A stretch of 64,000 nucleotides of DNA from Telluribacter humicola (lineage in GTDB: Bacteria > Bacteroidota > Bacteroidia > Cytophagales > Spirosomataceae). Position numbers and translations under genes: made by a program. Position 1 is the first letter of the stretch. Every line of letters starts with the position of its first letter. The DNA lies in assembly GCF_017355935.1 (NCBI RefSeq), contig NZ_JAFIQT010000004.1, positions 352,308-416,307 of the forward strand, given 5' to 3'. Below the pieces are notes generated by a model. That model made no database searches, was not told the origin of the DNA, and worked only from the letters and a program-made list of their open reading frames with translations. Shown here in pieces: positions 18,484-27,190 of the stretch.

Positions 18484-18525
18484 AAATCTGCCTGGATGGA
18501 TGTTTTATTCTATTCAGGCGGATTT
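18484..18525 (+). terminator. Hairpin terminator of the ABC operon
   Basis: Arms AAATCTGCCTG and CAGGCGGATTT pair over 11 positions with one mismatch (T against G), about 100 bases after the permease-peptidase stop, followed by AACTTTG. Confidence 0.6.
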
Positions 18526-18800
18526 AACTTTGTTCATTGTTCACGCTGTAGTTCTTGTTCAATTTATTTTCAGACGGAATCTGATCTCTTGGCTATAGCT
18601 TTTCGGACTCTATCTTCTCAATAATGATATCTCTAAGCGCTTTATACTATAGACCTTATTTAAGCATACAAGTAGTACTACTTTCCTATCACTATAAATC
18701 TAATGACGTATAAGTAGTTGAGTTACTATTTTTAGACTACTATTGAGGGAATTTCATAAGCCATTACAACCTCTTTTGACATCTCTAATTATCCATAAAC

Positions 18801-18846
18801 AGGGTACCTGGTGATGGAATGCCAGGTAAGTGGTATCAGGTACCCT
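18801..18846. repeat. Perfect 10-bp inverted repeat
   Basis: AGGGTACCTG and its complement flank a 26-base loop that itself contains CCAGGTAAGTGG. It could be a further terminator or an element end; nothing next to it decides. Confidence 0.4.
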
Positions 18847-19527
18847 ATTAATTAGTGTATAGCCCAAAATTTTCTTTAAATAAGTATTTATAGATAGAGA
18901 AATTGTGGACAAAACCAGAACTATATATGTGTGCTCAAGAAGCAGAAGTTGTTATATACTAATACATTAGATGTGTTACAAGAAGAAAAAGCGCGTCAAT
19001 ACAAATTCTGTGCCAACCTGTAAATTAAGTAATTGCTGGGTAATGTTTTACTCATTATGTATCTCAATATTACACACATTAGAATCATATCTTTAATGAA
19101 GGTATAGCAAAGAAGCTGTTTTGAATCATAATTCATGTTGGCACACTAATTAAAGAAGATAGAATGTTAAGCACCATTCATTCACTTCGACATATCCATA
19201 CCAATGACAATAACTGACTGCTCCAACCCACCAAGCAGACTACTACCGGAACAAGCTCTCCCTATATCTGGCATTCACTTAGTCAAGGCCAAACAACGTC
19301 CTTTAGCCATACGCTATAAAGTATACTGTTGATAAACAACTATTTCAGTATAAGGGCGATCAACTGCCAATGTAAAGGAGAAGGTTTGTTGCTATTAATC
19401 TGGCTCTAAAGCTCCCTCTAGCTGTTCTCTTCCTCGTCCATTCTCATCTGTTAGCCGGTATAACCAGTTCTTGTCATTATCCAGGAATTCCTATGGAATT
19501 CCCCATACCATATTTATCAAGAAAAAT

Positions 19528-21150
19528 ATGAATAGATATGTACTGCTGATTGTGAGTATGCTGTCGTTGACAACACAGGCACAGGAGCTTCAAAAGGAGC
19601 CTAAAGAGCAGGACTTCAACTTTACCGGAGTCCAAAAATCCGCTTCTCCCAGCTATACGCTTTCTACTACTACTAAGCCTGTTCTAACTAAGGCGGCCCC
19701 AGAAGACAAAGAAGAGACTCAGGCTCCGGAGGCTGGCTGGCGCACCACCCGCTTTCAGGTTGAAACCGGCACCTACCTCGCTCACACAACCGGCAGTAAC
19801 TTACCCTTCTGGTTCAGAGCCAATCAGCAAGGTACAGCCCCGAAAGGTCCCGTTGCGGCAGTTTTGCATGGAAGTGTCCATACTGGTTATCGTTCCAGGC
19901 CTGTAACTACAACCTGGGGCAAGCCTGACTTTGGTTACGGAGTTGAAGTACTACTTAACACATCAAGTAGTCATACCCAAGTGTTACTGCCCCAGGCTTA
20001 CGCCAAGATGCGAGTGGGCCCTCTGGAGTTGTACGGGGGACGCCGACGTGAAGTGGTAGGTCTGATGGATACGCTGCTTTCTTCGGGTTCCTATATCTGG
20101 TCTGGCAATGCCCTGCCTCTGCCTAAGCTGGAACTGAGTCTGCCTGATTACTGGCCCGCCCGCTCATTCATAGGTGTTAAGGGAAGTTACTCTCACGGCT
20201 TCTTCGAAAGCTCCCGACCATTTGTTGACGGGGCTCGATTGCACCAAAAATCACTGTACGTGAGACTGGGAAAGGCCAATAGCCGGATAAGGCTTTACGG
20301 GGGTGTCAACCACCAGGTACAGTGGGGAGGACGCTCACCCTTCTTTTCTACGGACGGAGAACTACCGGGAAGTATGCTTGCCTATCTATATGTCGTATCA
20401 GCCAAAAGCGTGAGGGGTGACTCTCTAAAGTTTGGCAACAGCTTTGACGGGGGGAACAGAGTAGGTAATCATCTGGGGACGCTGGATGGCGCCCTGGAAA
20501 TACAGCTGCCTAGTTCTTCTCTGATGCTTTACCGACAAAGCGTGTATGAAGATGGTTCTCTGTTTCTGATGACTAGCGTTATCGATGGACTTAACGGCCT
20601 CAGCTGGCAAAATCGCCGCCGTTATCGGCAGGGCTTCGTACTACAAAAACTGACAGTGGAGTACCTGCATACTATGAGCCAGGGAGGAGCTGTATTTCAG
20701 GATTACCCGGCTAAGCTACGCGGACGGGACAACTACTTTAACCATGCTCAGTACCGTGACGGCTGGTCTTACTACGGGCGTACCATTGGTACTCCCTTTA
20801 TAACAGCCAATGAGGAGCTGCGACAAGGTTTACCAGCTGCTGGCGGGGCTTTTACCAGTAATAATCGGGTTCAGGCCGTGCACATAGGGGCAGCAGGCCG
20901 TTTGTCACAAGCTGTGAATTTTTTAGGAAAGGTGTCTTACTCGCGCAATGCAGGTACATACGATGCTGCTTTTCAGCCATTACTACCCCAATTATCGGCA
21001 TATATGAGCGTTGGAGCAGATCTAGCTTTTCTGGATGGGGTAAATGTGAGTGGTGCGGTAGCCTGGGACAGAGGGCAGCTACTTGACGATGCACTGGGTT
21101 TACACCTACGCATCAGAAAGACCTGGACTGACCGCTATAAGCGTGATTAA
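19528..21150 (+). CDS. Wzi-like capsule assembly outer-membrane protein
   Basis: A 540-residue protein. A signal peptide (MNRYVLLIVSMLSLTTQAQ) is followed by a low-complexity linker and a beta-barrel-like region of the capsule assembly Wzi family (QVETGTYLAHTTGSNLPFW, YGGRRREVVG, AHYRDGWSYYGR-type motifs). In Escherichia coli, Wzi is an outer-membrane lectin that anchors capsule; Bacteroidota homologs are thought to act in polysaccharide export or attachment. The frame is open from 19471, but the ATG at 19528 opens on the signal peptide and is chosen. No other capsule genes are next to it, so it is an orphan in this window. A terminator follows at 21230. Confidence 0.85.
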   Translation: MNRYVLLIVSMLSLTTQAQELQKEPKEQDFNFTGVQKSASPSYTLSTTTKPVLTKAAPEDKEETQAPEAGWRTTRFQVETGTYLAHTTGSNLPFWFRANQQGTAPKGPVAAVLHGSVHTGYRSRPVTTTWGKPDFGYGVEVLLNTSSSHTQVLLPQAYAKMRVGPLELYGGRRREVVGLMDTLLSSGSYIWSGNALPLPKLELSLPDYWPARSFIGVKGSYSHGFFESSRPFVDGARLHQKSLYVRLGKANSRIRLYGGVNHQVQWGGRSPFFSTDGELPGSMLAYLYVVSAKSVRGDSLKFGNSFDGGNRVGNHLGTLDGALEIQLPSSSLMLYRQSVYEDGSLFLMTSVIDGLNGLSWQNRRRYRQGFVLQKLTVEYLHTMSQGGAVFQDYPAKLRGRDNYFNHAQYRDGWSYYGRTIGTPFITANEELRQGLPAAGGAFTSNNRVQAVHIGAAGRLSQAVNFLGKVSYSRNAGTYDAAFQPLLPQLSAYMSVGADLAFLDGVNVSGAVAWDRGQLLDDALGLHLRIRKTWTDRYKRD

Positions 21151-21229
21151 TCACATGTTTATATTGATTATTGAAACTACAACAGCTATGTATCTATACA
21201 AATAGCGCGGTAAAAATAGTATCTCATAT

Positions 21230-21272
21230 AGGTGTCTTGTCCCCAACTCAACGAGTGGAGGCTGAGACACCT
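21230..21272 (+). terminator. Terminator downstream of the Wzi-like gene
   Basis: Arms AGGTGTCT and AGACACCT, with partial pairing inside, close on TTATTTTCT. Confidence 0.65.
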
Positions 21273-21549
21273 TATTTTCTGCAACCATGTTAGTACTTTA
21301 TTCCATTGATGGTATAGTTCGCCTTCTAAATAGTTCATGCACCTCCTGTTGATATTGGAGTAATCACTCTACTACATTGTTGATAGCCCAATCGACATAA
21401 AAGGAAGTATATGATTAGTGGCCTTACCATCGGTTATTGACTTTATAATGTATAGTCTGCGACTCCCATTCATGTGCATAGCGTATATAAATATACCGTT
21501 ACAACGGTAATTGTAATGAGCCTCATTACTCGTCCATGGCAGATCAGTT

Positions 21550-21576
21550 TTGTTTACTTTATTATACTTATCTTTG
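21550..21576 (+). promoter_or_regulatory. Bacteroidota-type promoter of the response regulator
   Basis: TTG (21550-21552), a 16-base spacer, then TATCTTTG (21569-21576), matching TAnnTTTG. Transcription would start about 65 bases before the ATG at 21648. Confidence 0.55.
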
Positions 21577-21647
21577 TCCTACCTCTAGTCTTTGAATATA
21601 TCACACGCTTAGCCATAGAAAAATAATAACCATCACCCTCTTGTATT

Positions 21648-22058
21648 ATGAAGAAGATTAAAATTGTAATTGTTGAAAATGATGAGGATGAACGCTATTT
21701 TATGAAGCAAGGATTTGAAGGCTCCGGTCTGTTTGAGCTGGTTTGGCAGGCTACCAATGGAGATGATCTACTTGAGTGGCTTGAAACAAACAGTACTTCT
21801 TTACCAGATGTAATCCTGTCGGACCTTAACATGCCCGGAAAAAATGGATATGATATACTTGATTACATCAATGCTAGCCCTGTCTATTCCAAAGTACCTG
21901 TAATTGTTACTTCCTGCTCAACCCTTAATACCACGGTAAACCGGTGCTTTGCGAAAGGTGCAGCAGATTTTGTACCCAAACCAGAGACTCTTTTAGAATA
22001 TACCCCTTTTGTACAGTCGCTGCATAAGCAGATTCATCAAAAGCAATTAGTAAAATAA
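21648..22058 (+). CDS. Single-domain response regulator (CheY-like)
   Basis: A 136-residue receiver domain with no output domain. The acidic pocket is in VENDED (near residues 9-14), the phosphorylated aspartate is Asp59 in LSDLNMPG, the switch threonine is in VIVTSCS and the conserved lysine is in FVPKPE. Such proteins pass a phosphoryl group within a relay or bind a target protein. No kinase is encoded beside it, so its partner is elsewhere. It has its own promoter. The family is close to the other two stand-alone receivers in this window. Confidence 0.92.
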   Translation: MKKIKIVIVENDEDERYFMKQGFEGSGLFELVWQATNGDDLLEWLETNSTSLPDVILSDLNMPGKNGYDILDYINASPVYSKVPVIVTSCSTLNTTVNRCFAKGAADFVPKPETLLEYTPFVQSLHKQIHQKQLVK

Positions 22059-22569
22059 GCCGATATACATAGCTATATCGAATGCAGCCAGATTAACCAG
22101 CACATGCCTCTAAACGTTAGTTGAATGTGTTGGTTAACCAAGACATTCTGTCCCTCCAGCTACACTCTTCCCCCCTACCAAGCTCAATAGCAGACGAATA
22201 TCTTACAATAAGTATTCAACGGCACCTGCACAATTATATCTATAAATTTGCCTTGGTGACTCACTACCAATAACCGTTAAGTATAGATGGTTTGTCTTAG
22301 GGGATCAAGTGTACTCTCTTGGTAAAAAGGGAACCCGCAACCAAAGGCTACTGGCTCCCTATATTCTACCACAAGAAAACATGCTTTAGCATGCTTCCTC
22401 CTTAAAACCGTAAAAATCTGTTCCAAGGATATTTATTGGATCTGTATATCAGCCAGATAAGGGTGCTAAAAAAAATATCCTCAGCTGCTATTGATTAAAA
22501 TTACAACTGAGGATAGTAGGGCTATTGCGTTGGATCTGCCGCTTCCCTTAAACAGCAGTCATTAAAATC
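22059..22569. other. Intergenic stretch between convergent genes
   Basis: A 511-base stretch. The only clear element is the terminator at 22468-22515. A weaker minus-strand hairpin followed by a T-run (arms near 22328 and 22354, GGGAACCC against GGCTCCC) may be a second terminator. No gene seen. Confidence 0.5.
22468..22515 (-). terminator. Terminator of the LruC gene
   Basis: On the minus strand TATCCTCAG pairs with CTGAGGATA and is followed directly by a run of eight T, 55 bases after the LruC stop. Confidence 0.8.
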
Positions 22570-24756
22570 TTATCTGAACGTTTTTGACTGTCCTTTATAA
22601 CCGGGCTTGTCTTCGTACCAGTCTCTCTTCTGTGCACCACCGCTTTGAGCCCATTCGGAGAAAAATAAATACGCTGATGTAATAGGTACCTGCTCTATAG
22701 GATAGTTAAACTCTACCGGCAGTTCTATCGCCCAGGGGAGCCCATTGGCAGTGCGGTAGTAGCGACCTATGTCGGGTTTTGAGGTGTCTTTGAGCGTACC
22801 CAGCAGACTGGTATTGGCCTTAGCCGTCGGCGCATAATTAGCCAGATGTACCTCTAGGTCACGCTTACCGTCTACTATGATGAAAGGGTTAATCTTCTCC
22901 TGACTGGCCTTGGACGGATCCAGTGGGGTTGCAAAGCGCACCACAATATCAAGTTGACCTGGTGTTCCTGCGGGATTAGTCTTTACGGTATTGAACATAG
23001 AACCTCCTGCCCGTTTGATCAGTGGCTCCGGCGAGTCGTAAGCTACAATGACCGCTTTGGGCTGCCCCGCTTCAGTTTTGTTGGGAGCCAGCTGCACGTA
23101 CCCTTTGGTGTGGCTATACCCACTCACACTAGCTATCTCATTGCTGCTAACACCATCGAGCTGGAACCCAAAGCCATTTTCAAAAGCAGCGCCAATGGCA
23201 CGAATAACGATCTGGTTGCGAAGCTCTACGATCTTGTTATCAGCATTAAATACACGTGTGATGCGGGAGTTTATGACCAGGTCGTTAAAGTCATAGTCGC
23301 CCTGCGCAGGCCATAGATCCTCAAATCCATAGGTAGCCCACTCCGTAGCCGATGGGTAATAACTCAGGTAAACGCGGTTGGGGTCAGTAGGATAATCGTC
23401 CTGTGGATCGGCAATTCCATCTTTGTCGGTATCTACAACAGTAGGAGTACCAAAACCTTCCGGATTACAACCTGACTTGGGTAGAAAAGTATTGGAACAG
23501 CTGAAATAACTACTGGCGATCCGGGAGCTATTCTGATCCAGACCATTTGCATCGCAAAGAGTGACCTTACCAGTCAGAGCAGCACTGCCGGTCAGTTTGG
23601 ATTGGCCGGATACTTTCACGACTGAACCGGAGCCACTACCGGTGATCGTACCGTTTAGATTGATATCGCGGGTGTAGACCATAGCCCCATCGGCAAGGGT
23701 CATACTGCTGTTGCCGGTAATAGTAGTTTCACCATCTACCTTGATGTAGCCACGGTTAATAAAGTTATTGTTTGTTTTGAGTTCTTCGCCCACAAAAAGG
23801 GTACAGTTGTTTTCGTTGACCGAGCTACCCTCTGCCTGGTATTTATCATCAACGGTCATGATGCTGTTGTTTACAAAATGACGGTTGTTGCTAAAGGTAC
23901 CTTTTACGTGCAGATCTCCATTGTTGATGAAAGTATTGCTATTGTTGTTACTAACCGTGAAGTTGCCGTTGACAACCATCTTACCATGGTTTTCAAAAGA
24001 TCCCCCCATAGAGATCTTATTCGCTAGTGTAAGGGATTGTGAGTAGTTATACACTTTGGTACTGGGTGTATTACCTACGATGTCCAGTAAGTCTACTACT
24101 GAGCCTTCCAGAAAATAGATTTTCCCGTTGTTATTATTTAAGTTGATCTTTAATCCCGTTGCGGTGCCACATATACGTAATTCACCGCCATTTACAGTGA
24201 TGGTCCCGGTGTAGGTACCTGTTACACTAACTACTTCACCGCCATTAATAGTAAGGTTGTTTTTAGAGTTGGCAACAGTTCGGGTTACGCCCGTAGTACA
24301 GTCGCGGCCAGAGTTAGCCTGCATCCGTAAAGCCACGGTTGGAGTACTAGTCTTAAAATCAGCAGAAATATAGGCTTCGGTTTTTACCTTCTTTATCTCT
24401 GAGGCACCGTAGCCGTTGATTTTCTGAATATATAGTTCAGTCAGGGGGGCCGGTACTCTAAACTCAAGCCTAAGGGTCTGGTCAGAGGCTGTAATACCCG
24501 AAGCCAGTACCTCACCTACTGTAGGCAGGTCGTTGTACACATTGATCCGGAAACGCTCGCCGGCAAGGGATGGATTACTTACCTTGATATTCAGCTGGAT
24601 ATCCCGGGTAGACTTAAAATCAAAATTCTCATTTACTATCAGATCCTGAATAGGTACCGGAGTTTCGGTGCGGGTAGGATCAAGGTGTCGGGGTATACAA
24701 CCGTAATACACCAATACCAGCAAACATAATAAGGCTTGGGTAAAGATAGTGCGCAT
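22570..24756 (-). CDS. LruC domain-containing lipoprotein
   Basis: A 728-residue surface lipoprotein. The frame is open to 24831, but the ATG at 24756 starts a lipoprotein signal peptide (MRTIFTQALLCLLVLVYYGC), so it is chosen. Residues about 110-420 are rich in short polar repeats with many Asn, Gly, Thr and Ser (for example NNNNGKIYFLEG), probably a beta-helix. A calcium-binding-like DTDKDGIADPQDDYPTDP precedes the C-terminal LruC domain (about 470-725, with GFEDLWPAQGDYDFNDLVI). LruC is named from a Leptospira surface protein; function is poorly known. The gene is monocistronic, with a terminator on each side. Confidence 0.88.
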   Translation of the reverse strand: MRTIFTQALLCLLVLVYYGCIPRHLDPTRTETPVPIQDLIVNENFDFKSTRDIQLNIKVSNPSLAGERFRINVYNDLPTVGEVLASGITASDQTLRLEFRVPAPLTELYIQKINGYGASEIKKVKTEAYISADFKTSTPTVALRMQANSGRDCTTGVTRTVANSKNNLTINGGEVVSVTGTYTGTITVNGGELRICGTATGLKINLNNNNGKIYFLEGSVVDLLDIVGNTPSTKVYNYSQSLTLANKISMGGSFENHGKMVVNGNFTVSNNNSNTFINNGDLHVKGTFSNNRHFVNNSIMTVDDKYQAEGSSVNENNCTLFVGEELKTNNNFINRGYIKVDGETTITGNSSMTLADGAMVYTRDINLNGTITGSGSGSVVKVSGQSKLTGSAALTGKVTLCDANGLDQNSSRIASSYFSCSNTFLPKSGCNPEGFGTPTVVDTDKDGIADPQDDYPTDPNRVYLSYYPSATEWATYGFEDLWPAQGDYDFNDLVINSRITRVFNADNKIVELRNQIVIRAIGAAFENGFGFQLDGVSSNEIASVSGYSHTKGYVQLAPNKTEAGQPKAVIVAYDSPEPLIKRAGGSMFNTVKTNPAGTPGQLDIVVRFATPLDPSKASQEKINPFIIVDGKRDLEVHLANYAPTAKANTSLLGTLKDTSKPDIGRYYRTANGLPWAIELPVEFNYPIEQVPITSAYLFFSEWAQSGGAQKRDWYEDKPGYKGQSKTFR

Positions 24757-24915
24757 AAAAGATGTGGTTGAAAAATGAACAGATAGAGGTGGATTGAACG
24801 TTTTGAATGCTATTTGCAGAGCAAATTTCAAGCCATTAATTGTTCTTTAGCTAGCGTTACTGGTAGTTCGTGATTAGCCTAAAACCTGCTTTACTACTAA
24901 TCAATCAAAAGAAAA

Positions 24916-24959
24916 ACCTGAGGCGGATAGATCGATTGGTAGATCTATCCGCCTCAGGT
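24916..24959 (-). terminator. 18-bp perfect hairpin terminator of the Usp operon
   Basis: ACCTGAGGCGGATAGATC pairs perfectly with its complement around an eight-base loop. On the minus strand it is followed by TTTTTC and lies 72 bases after the Usp stop at 25031. Confidence 0.85.
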
Positions 24960-25030
24960 CTGGTATGAAGTAGGGCCAGCATGTATAGCTGCCAGACCCA
25001 TGTTGTAATTAAACTACATTTAATGGTGTG

Positions 25031-25945
25031 TCATAGACCTGCTACAGTTTTGTCAAGTTCCGTAGTATGCTCAGGTACAGGCAGTAAATCCAGAAAATCC
25101 GTAGGGAATGCCAGAATAGGAACAAGTGCATGATGTACTACTGCTTTGGTTATACTTCTGTGAAACAGCCAATCCCACAGGTTGGTGTGCTTTGACTGGG
25201 AAATCACCAGCATATCCGCCCCTTCTTTCACGGCATACTGCAGCAATGTACCGGCTGTATCCTCCCCCTGAACCAGGTGATAAGGTAACTCTGCCACATT
25301 CAGATGCAGTAGCTTAGCAAGTTTGGCCTGATACGCTTCGAAAAGCTCATCTTCCTGAGCCGCAAAAAGCAGACTATACACCACATGAACCATAATCAGT
25401 TCCGCCTGCAGCTGGTCTTTAAGCTTAATTGTATACTGAATACCTGGAAAATCGGTACTCTTATAATCACTGGCGTAAAGTAGTGTCTTGGGAGCTTTGA
25501 ATTCGAAAGCAGGTGGAATAGCCAGTACCGGGCAGGCTGCTGTACTTATTACATGCGATGTAAAGCTACCTATCAATACTTCTTTGGCCCCGGTAGCTCC
25601 GGTGGTACCCATGATGATGAGGTCAACAGCGTTGCCGCTACAGTACTTCGTGATTTGATTCCTCTCATGACCTCTATCCAGACATATACTTACCGGCACA
25701 CGACTACCATTCTGTACGATCTCATCACGGATGGAGTTCAGGCTGTTAAACAGGGTTCTTTCCAGTTCTCTATTCTCTTCGTCCTGAGTGGCCTCGGGGG
25801 AAAAGCTACTTTTGATTGGAGAATACGTGTGGTACAATATGATGGAAGCATCCAGTAGCGTAGCTAGTTGCACAGCATATCGAATCCCATTCAGGGCAGC
25901 CGATGAAAAGTCTGTCGGAACGAGTATTGTCTTTAATGCTTTCAT
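25031..25945 (-). CDS. Tandem-domain universal stress protein (second of a pair)
   Basis: A 304-residue protein of two UspA domains (about 1-145 and 150-285). The first keeps the ATP-binding pattern G-x2-G-x9-G-S in GTTGATGAKEVLIGS; the second is more divergent (VISQSKHTNLWDWLFHRS). The frame is open to 26053, but only the ATG at 25945 gives the family start (MKALKTILVPTDFS). Usp proteins accumulate under starvation or stress and often bind ATP. It lies 132 bases after the paralogous Usp gene on the same strand and is followed by a strong terminator, so the pair is probably one operon. The C-terminal tail is short and acidic. Confidence 0.9.
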   Translation of the reverse strand: MKALKTILVPTDFSSAALNGIRYAVQLATLLDASIILYHTYSPIKSSFSPEATQDEENRELERTLFNSLNSIRDEIVQNGSRVPVSICLDRGHERNQITKYCSGNAVDLIIMGTTGATGAKEVLIGSFTSHVISTAACPVLAIPPAFEFKAPKTLLYASDYKSTDFPGIQYTIKLKDQLQAELIMVHVVYSLLFAAQEDELFEAYQAKLAKLLHLNVAELPYHLVQGEDTAGTLLQYAVKEGADMLVISQSKHTNLWDWLFHRSITKAVVHHALVPILAFPTDFLDLLPVPEHTTELDKTVAGL

Positions 25946-26077
25946 GGGTAGTAAGAGTTTAAGGTGAGACGGTGAAGCATATTTAAGCTGATTTGCCTGC
26001 TGATAACATATTAATAGGGAGCATCCAATACATCCACTGACAATGACTAGCATATCGCTAACCCATTAGTACCATTT

Positions 26078-26908
26078 TTACAGTTTTCTCTTTCGGAATG
26101 CCAGCAGTGGTACCTGTGTATCAAACGACAACTCCGCTGAGTTACTAGGCCAGAACAGGCGATCAAACCAGCCACGGTTAGGCTTCGTAAAAAGTACGAC
26201 CATTGAAGGCTTCCTTTTGCTTATCTCATCATTAAGGTGCTGCGGTAACGATTTTTCCAGCGTAGCTTTTTTCAGCGAGAAAGTAGTAGAACCCACTTTT
26301 TCATTCATATTGACTTGGCTGATCAGTTGCTCAGCTGCCTCGTATTGGTGGCTGTAATCAAAGTACACCGTTGAAACGGTTGCATTGAATGAATTAGCAA
26401 ATCCTATTACGGCATCCAGTTCATGCCCAAGATCTTCAAGGTCACTTGCATACAGCAGACGAGATACCGGTACTCTCCTGTATCTGGCAGGAACCACAAT
26501 GACGGGAATGGGTGAATTGGCCAGGATGGAAGAGGTGAAAGTACCCATCAGTCTCTTTACTATACCGGCTCCATGGGTACTCATGCAAATAAAATCTACT
26601 TTTTCTTCCAGAGCATAATTTATTATACACCGGTCGATAGGAGCCCCTCCTCTTACCACGCACTCATAATGACCTGGTGTAACACCAGCTTGTTGGTATA
26701 CCTTTTCCACAAATTGGCTGAGCTTTTCCTGGTGCTTTTGTACCGCTTTACTGGTAAAACTCTGAGGGGGCCACGGATTTTTCAGCTCTTCTATAATATT
26801 CAGAAATATCAGTGGACTTCCTGTCTGCGATGCCAGCTGAATGGCAAACCGTATACCTGCCCTTGAATTAGCAGAGAGATCAGTAGTTACGAGAATTGTT
26901 TGTGCCAT
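26078..26908 (-). CDS. Tandem-domain universal stress protein (first of a pair)
   Basis: A 276-residue protein with two UspA-type domains. The first contains STHGAGIVKRLMGTFTSS, the usual nucleotide-loop region; the second is degenerate. I choose the ATG at 26908 (MAQTILVTTDLSANS), the normal Usp start; the longer frame to 26977 runs into the divergent promoter region. It is the upstream gene of the pair and is transcribed away from the alpha-glucan phosphorylase, with a 282-base shared region. Stress-linked control of glucan breakdown is a reasonable inference from this arrangement but is not shown. Confidence 0.9.
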   Translation of the reverse strand: MAQTILVTTDLSANSRAGIRFAIQLASQTGSPLIFLNIIEELKNPWPPQSFTSKAVQKHQEKLSQFVEKVYQQAGVTPGHYECVVRGGAPIDRCIINYALEEKVDFICMSTHGAGIVKRLMGTFTSSILANSPIPVIVVPARYRRVPVSRLLYASDLEDLGHELDAVIGFANSFNATVSTVYFDYSHQYEAAEQLISQVNMNEKVGSTTFSLKKATLEKSLPQHLNDEISKRKPSMVVLFTKPNRGWFDRLFWPSNSAELSFDTQVPLLAFRKRKL

Positions 26909-27037
26909 GGGAGTAGTTGGTTTCAGGCAAAGGTAGTAGTGCCCTCCAAGACTAATTATGATGGTCGTTTGGTCCAATACATGAGCTTAGTCATTCAAAA
27001 TGAAACAGCAGTAAGTACTGTATTGCAGGGACAACTG

Positions 27038-27053
27038 TCAGTTTTGGAACTGA
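27038..27053. promoter_or_regulatory. Palindrome in the Usp/phosphorylase divergent region
   Basis: TCAGTTTTGGAACTGA is a 16-base inverted repeat with six-base arms, in the middle of the divergent intergenic region, with a related ATCAGTTTGC nearby. It could be an operator. No regulator is identified. Confidence 0.3.
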
Positions 27054-27190
27054 TAGGGATCAGTTTGCTTCTGCACGTAAAGGGGCAGTTTTGCCAACGG
27101 ATCCAGCCGGTAACAGATAGTTTTGGCAGGCACTACGTAGTATTTTGGTATTCAACATATAAACAATCACTTCTTAAGCAGCATTTCCCC

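Larger units (their letters stand above)
18388..19527. other. 1.1-kb gap, two hairpins, no intact gene
   Basis: Two hairpins (18484-18525 and 18801-18846) lie at the left. From about 18850 to 19527 all frames are short. A plus-strand stretch at 19204-19326 reads in one frame (for example EQALPISGIHLVKAKQRPL) before stops, which may be a remnant of a lost gene. The frame open from 19471 is only an upstream extension of the next gene. Confidence 0.4.
21151..21647. other. Intergenic stretch with terminator and promoter
   Basis: This 497-base stretch holds the terminator at 21230-21272 and the promoter at 21550-21576. I see no gene between them. Confidence 0.6.
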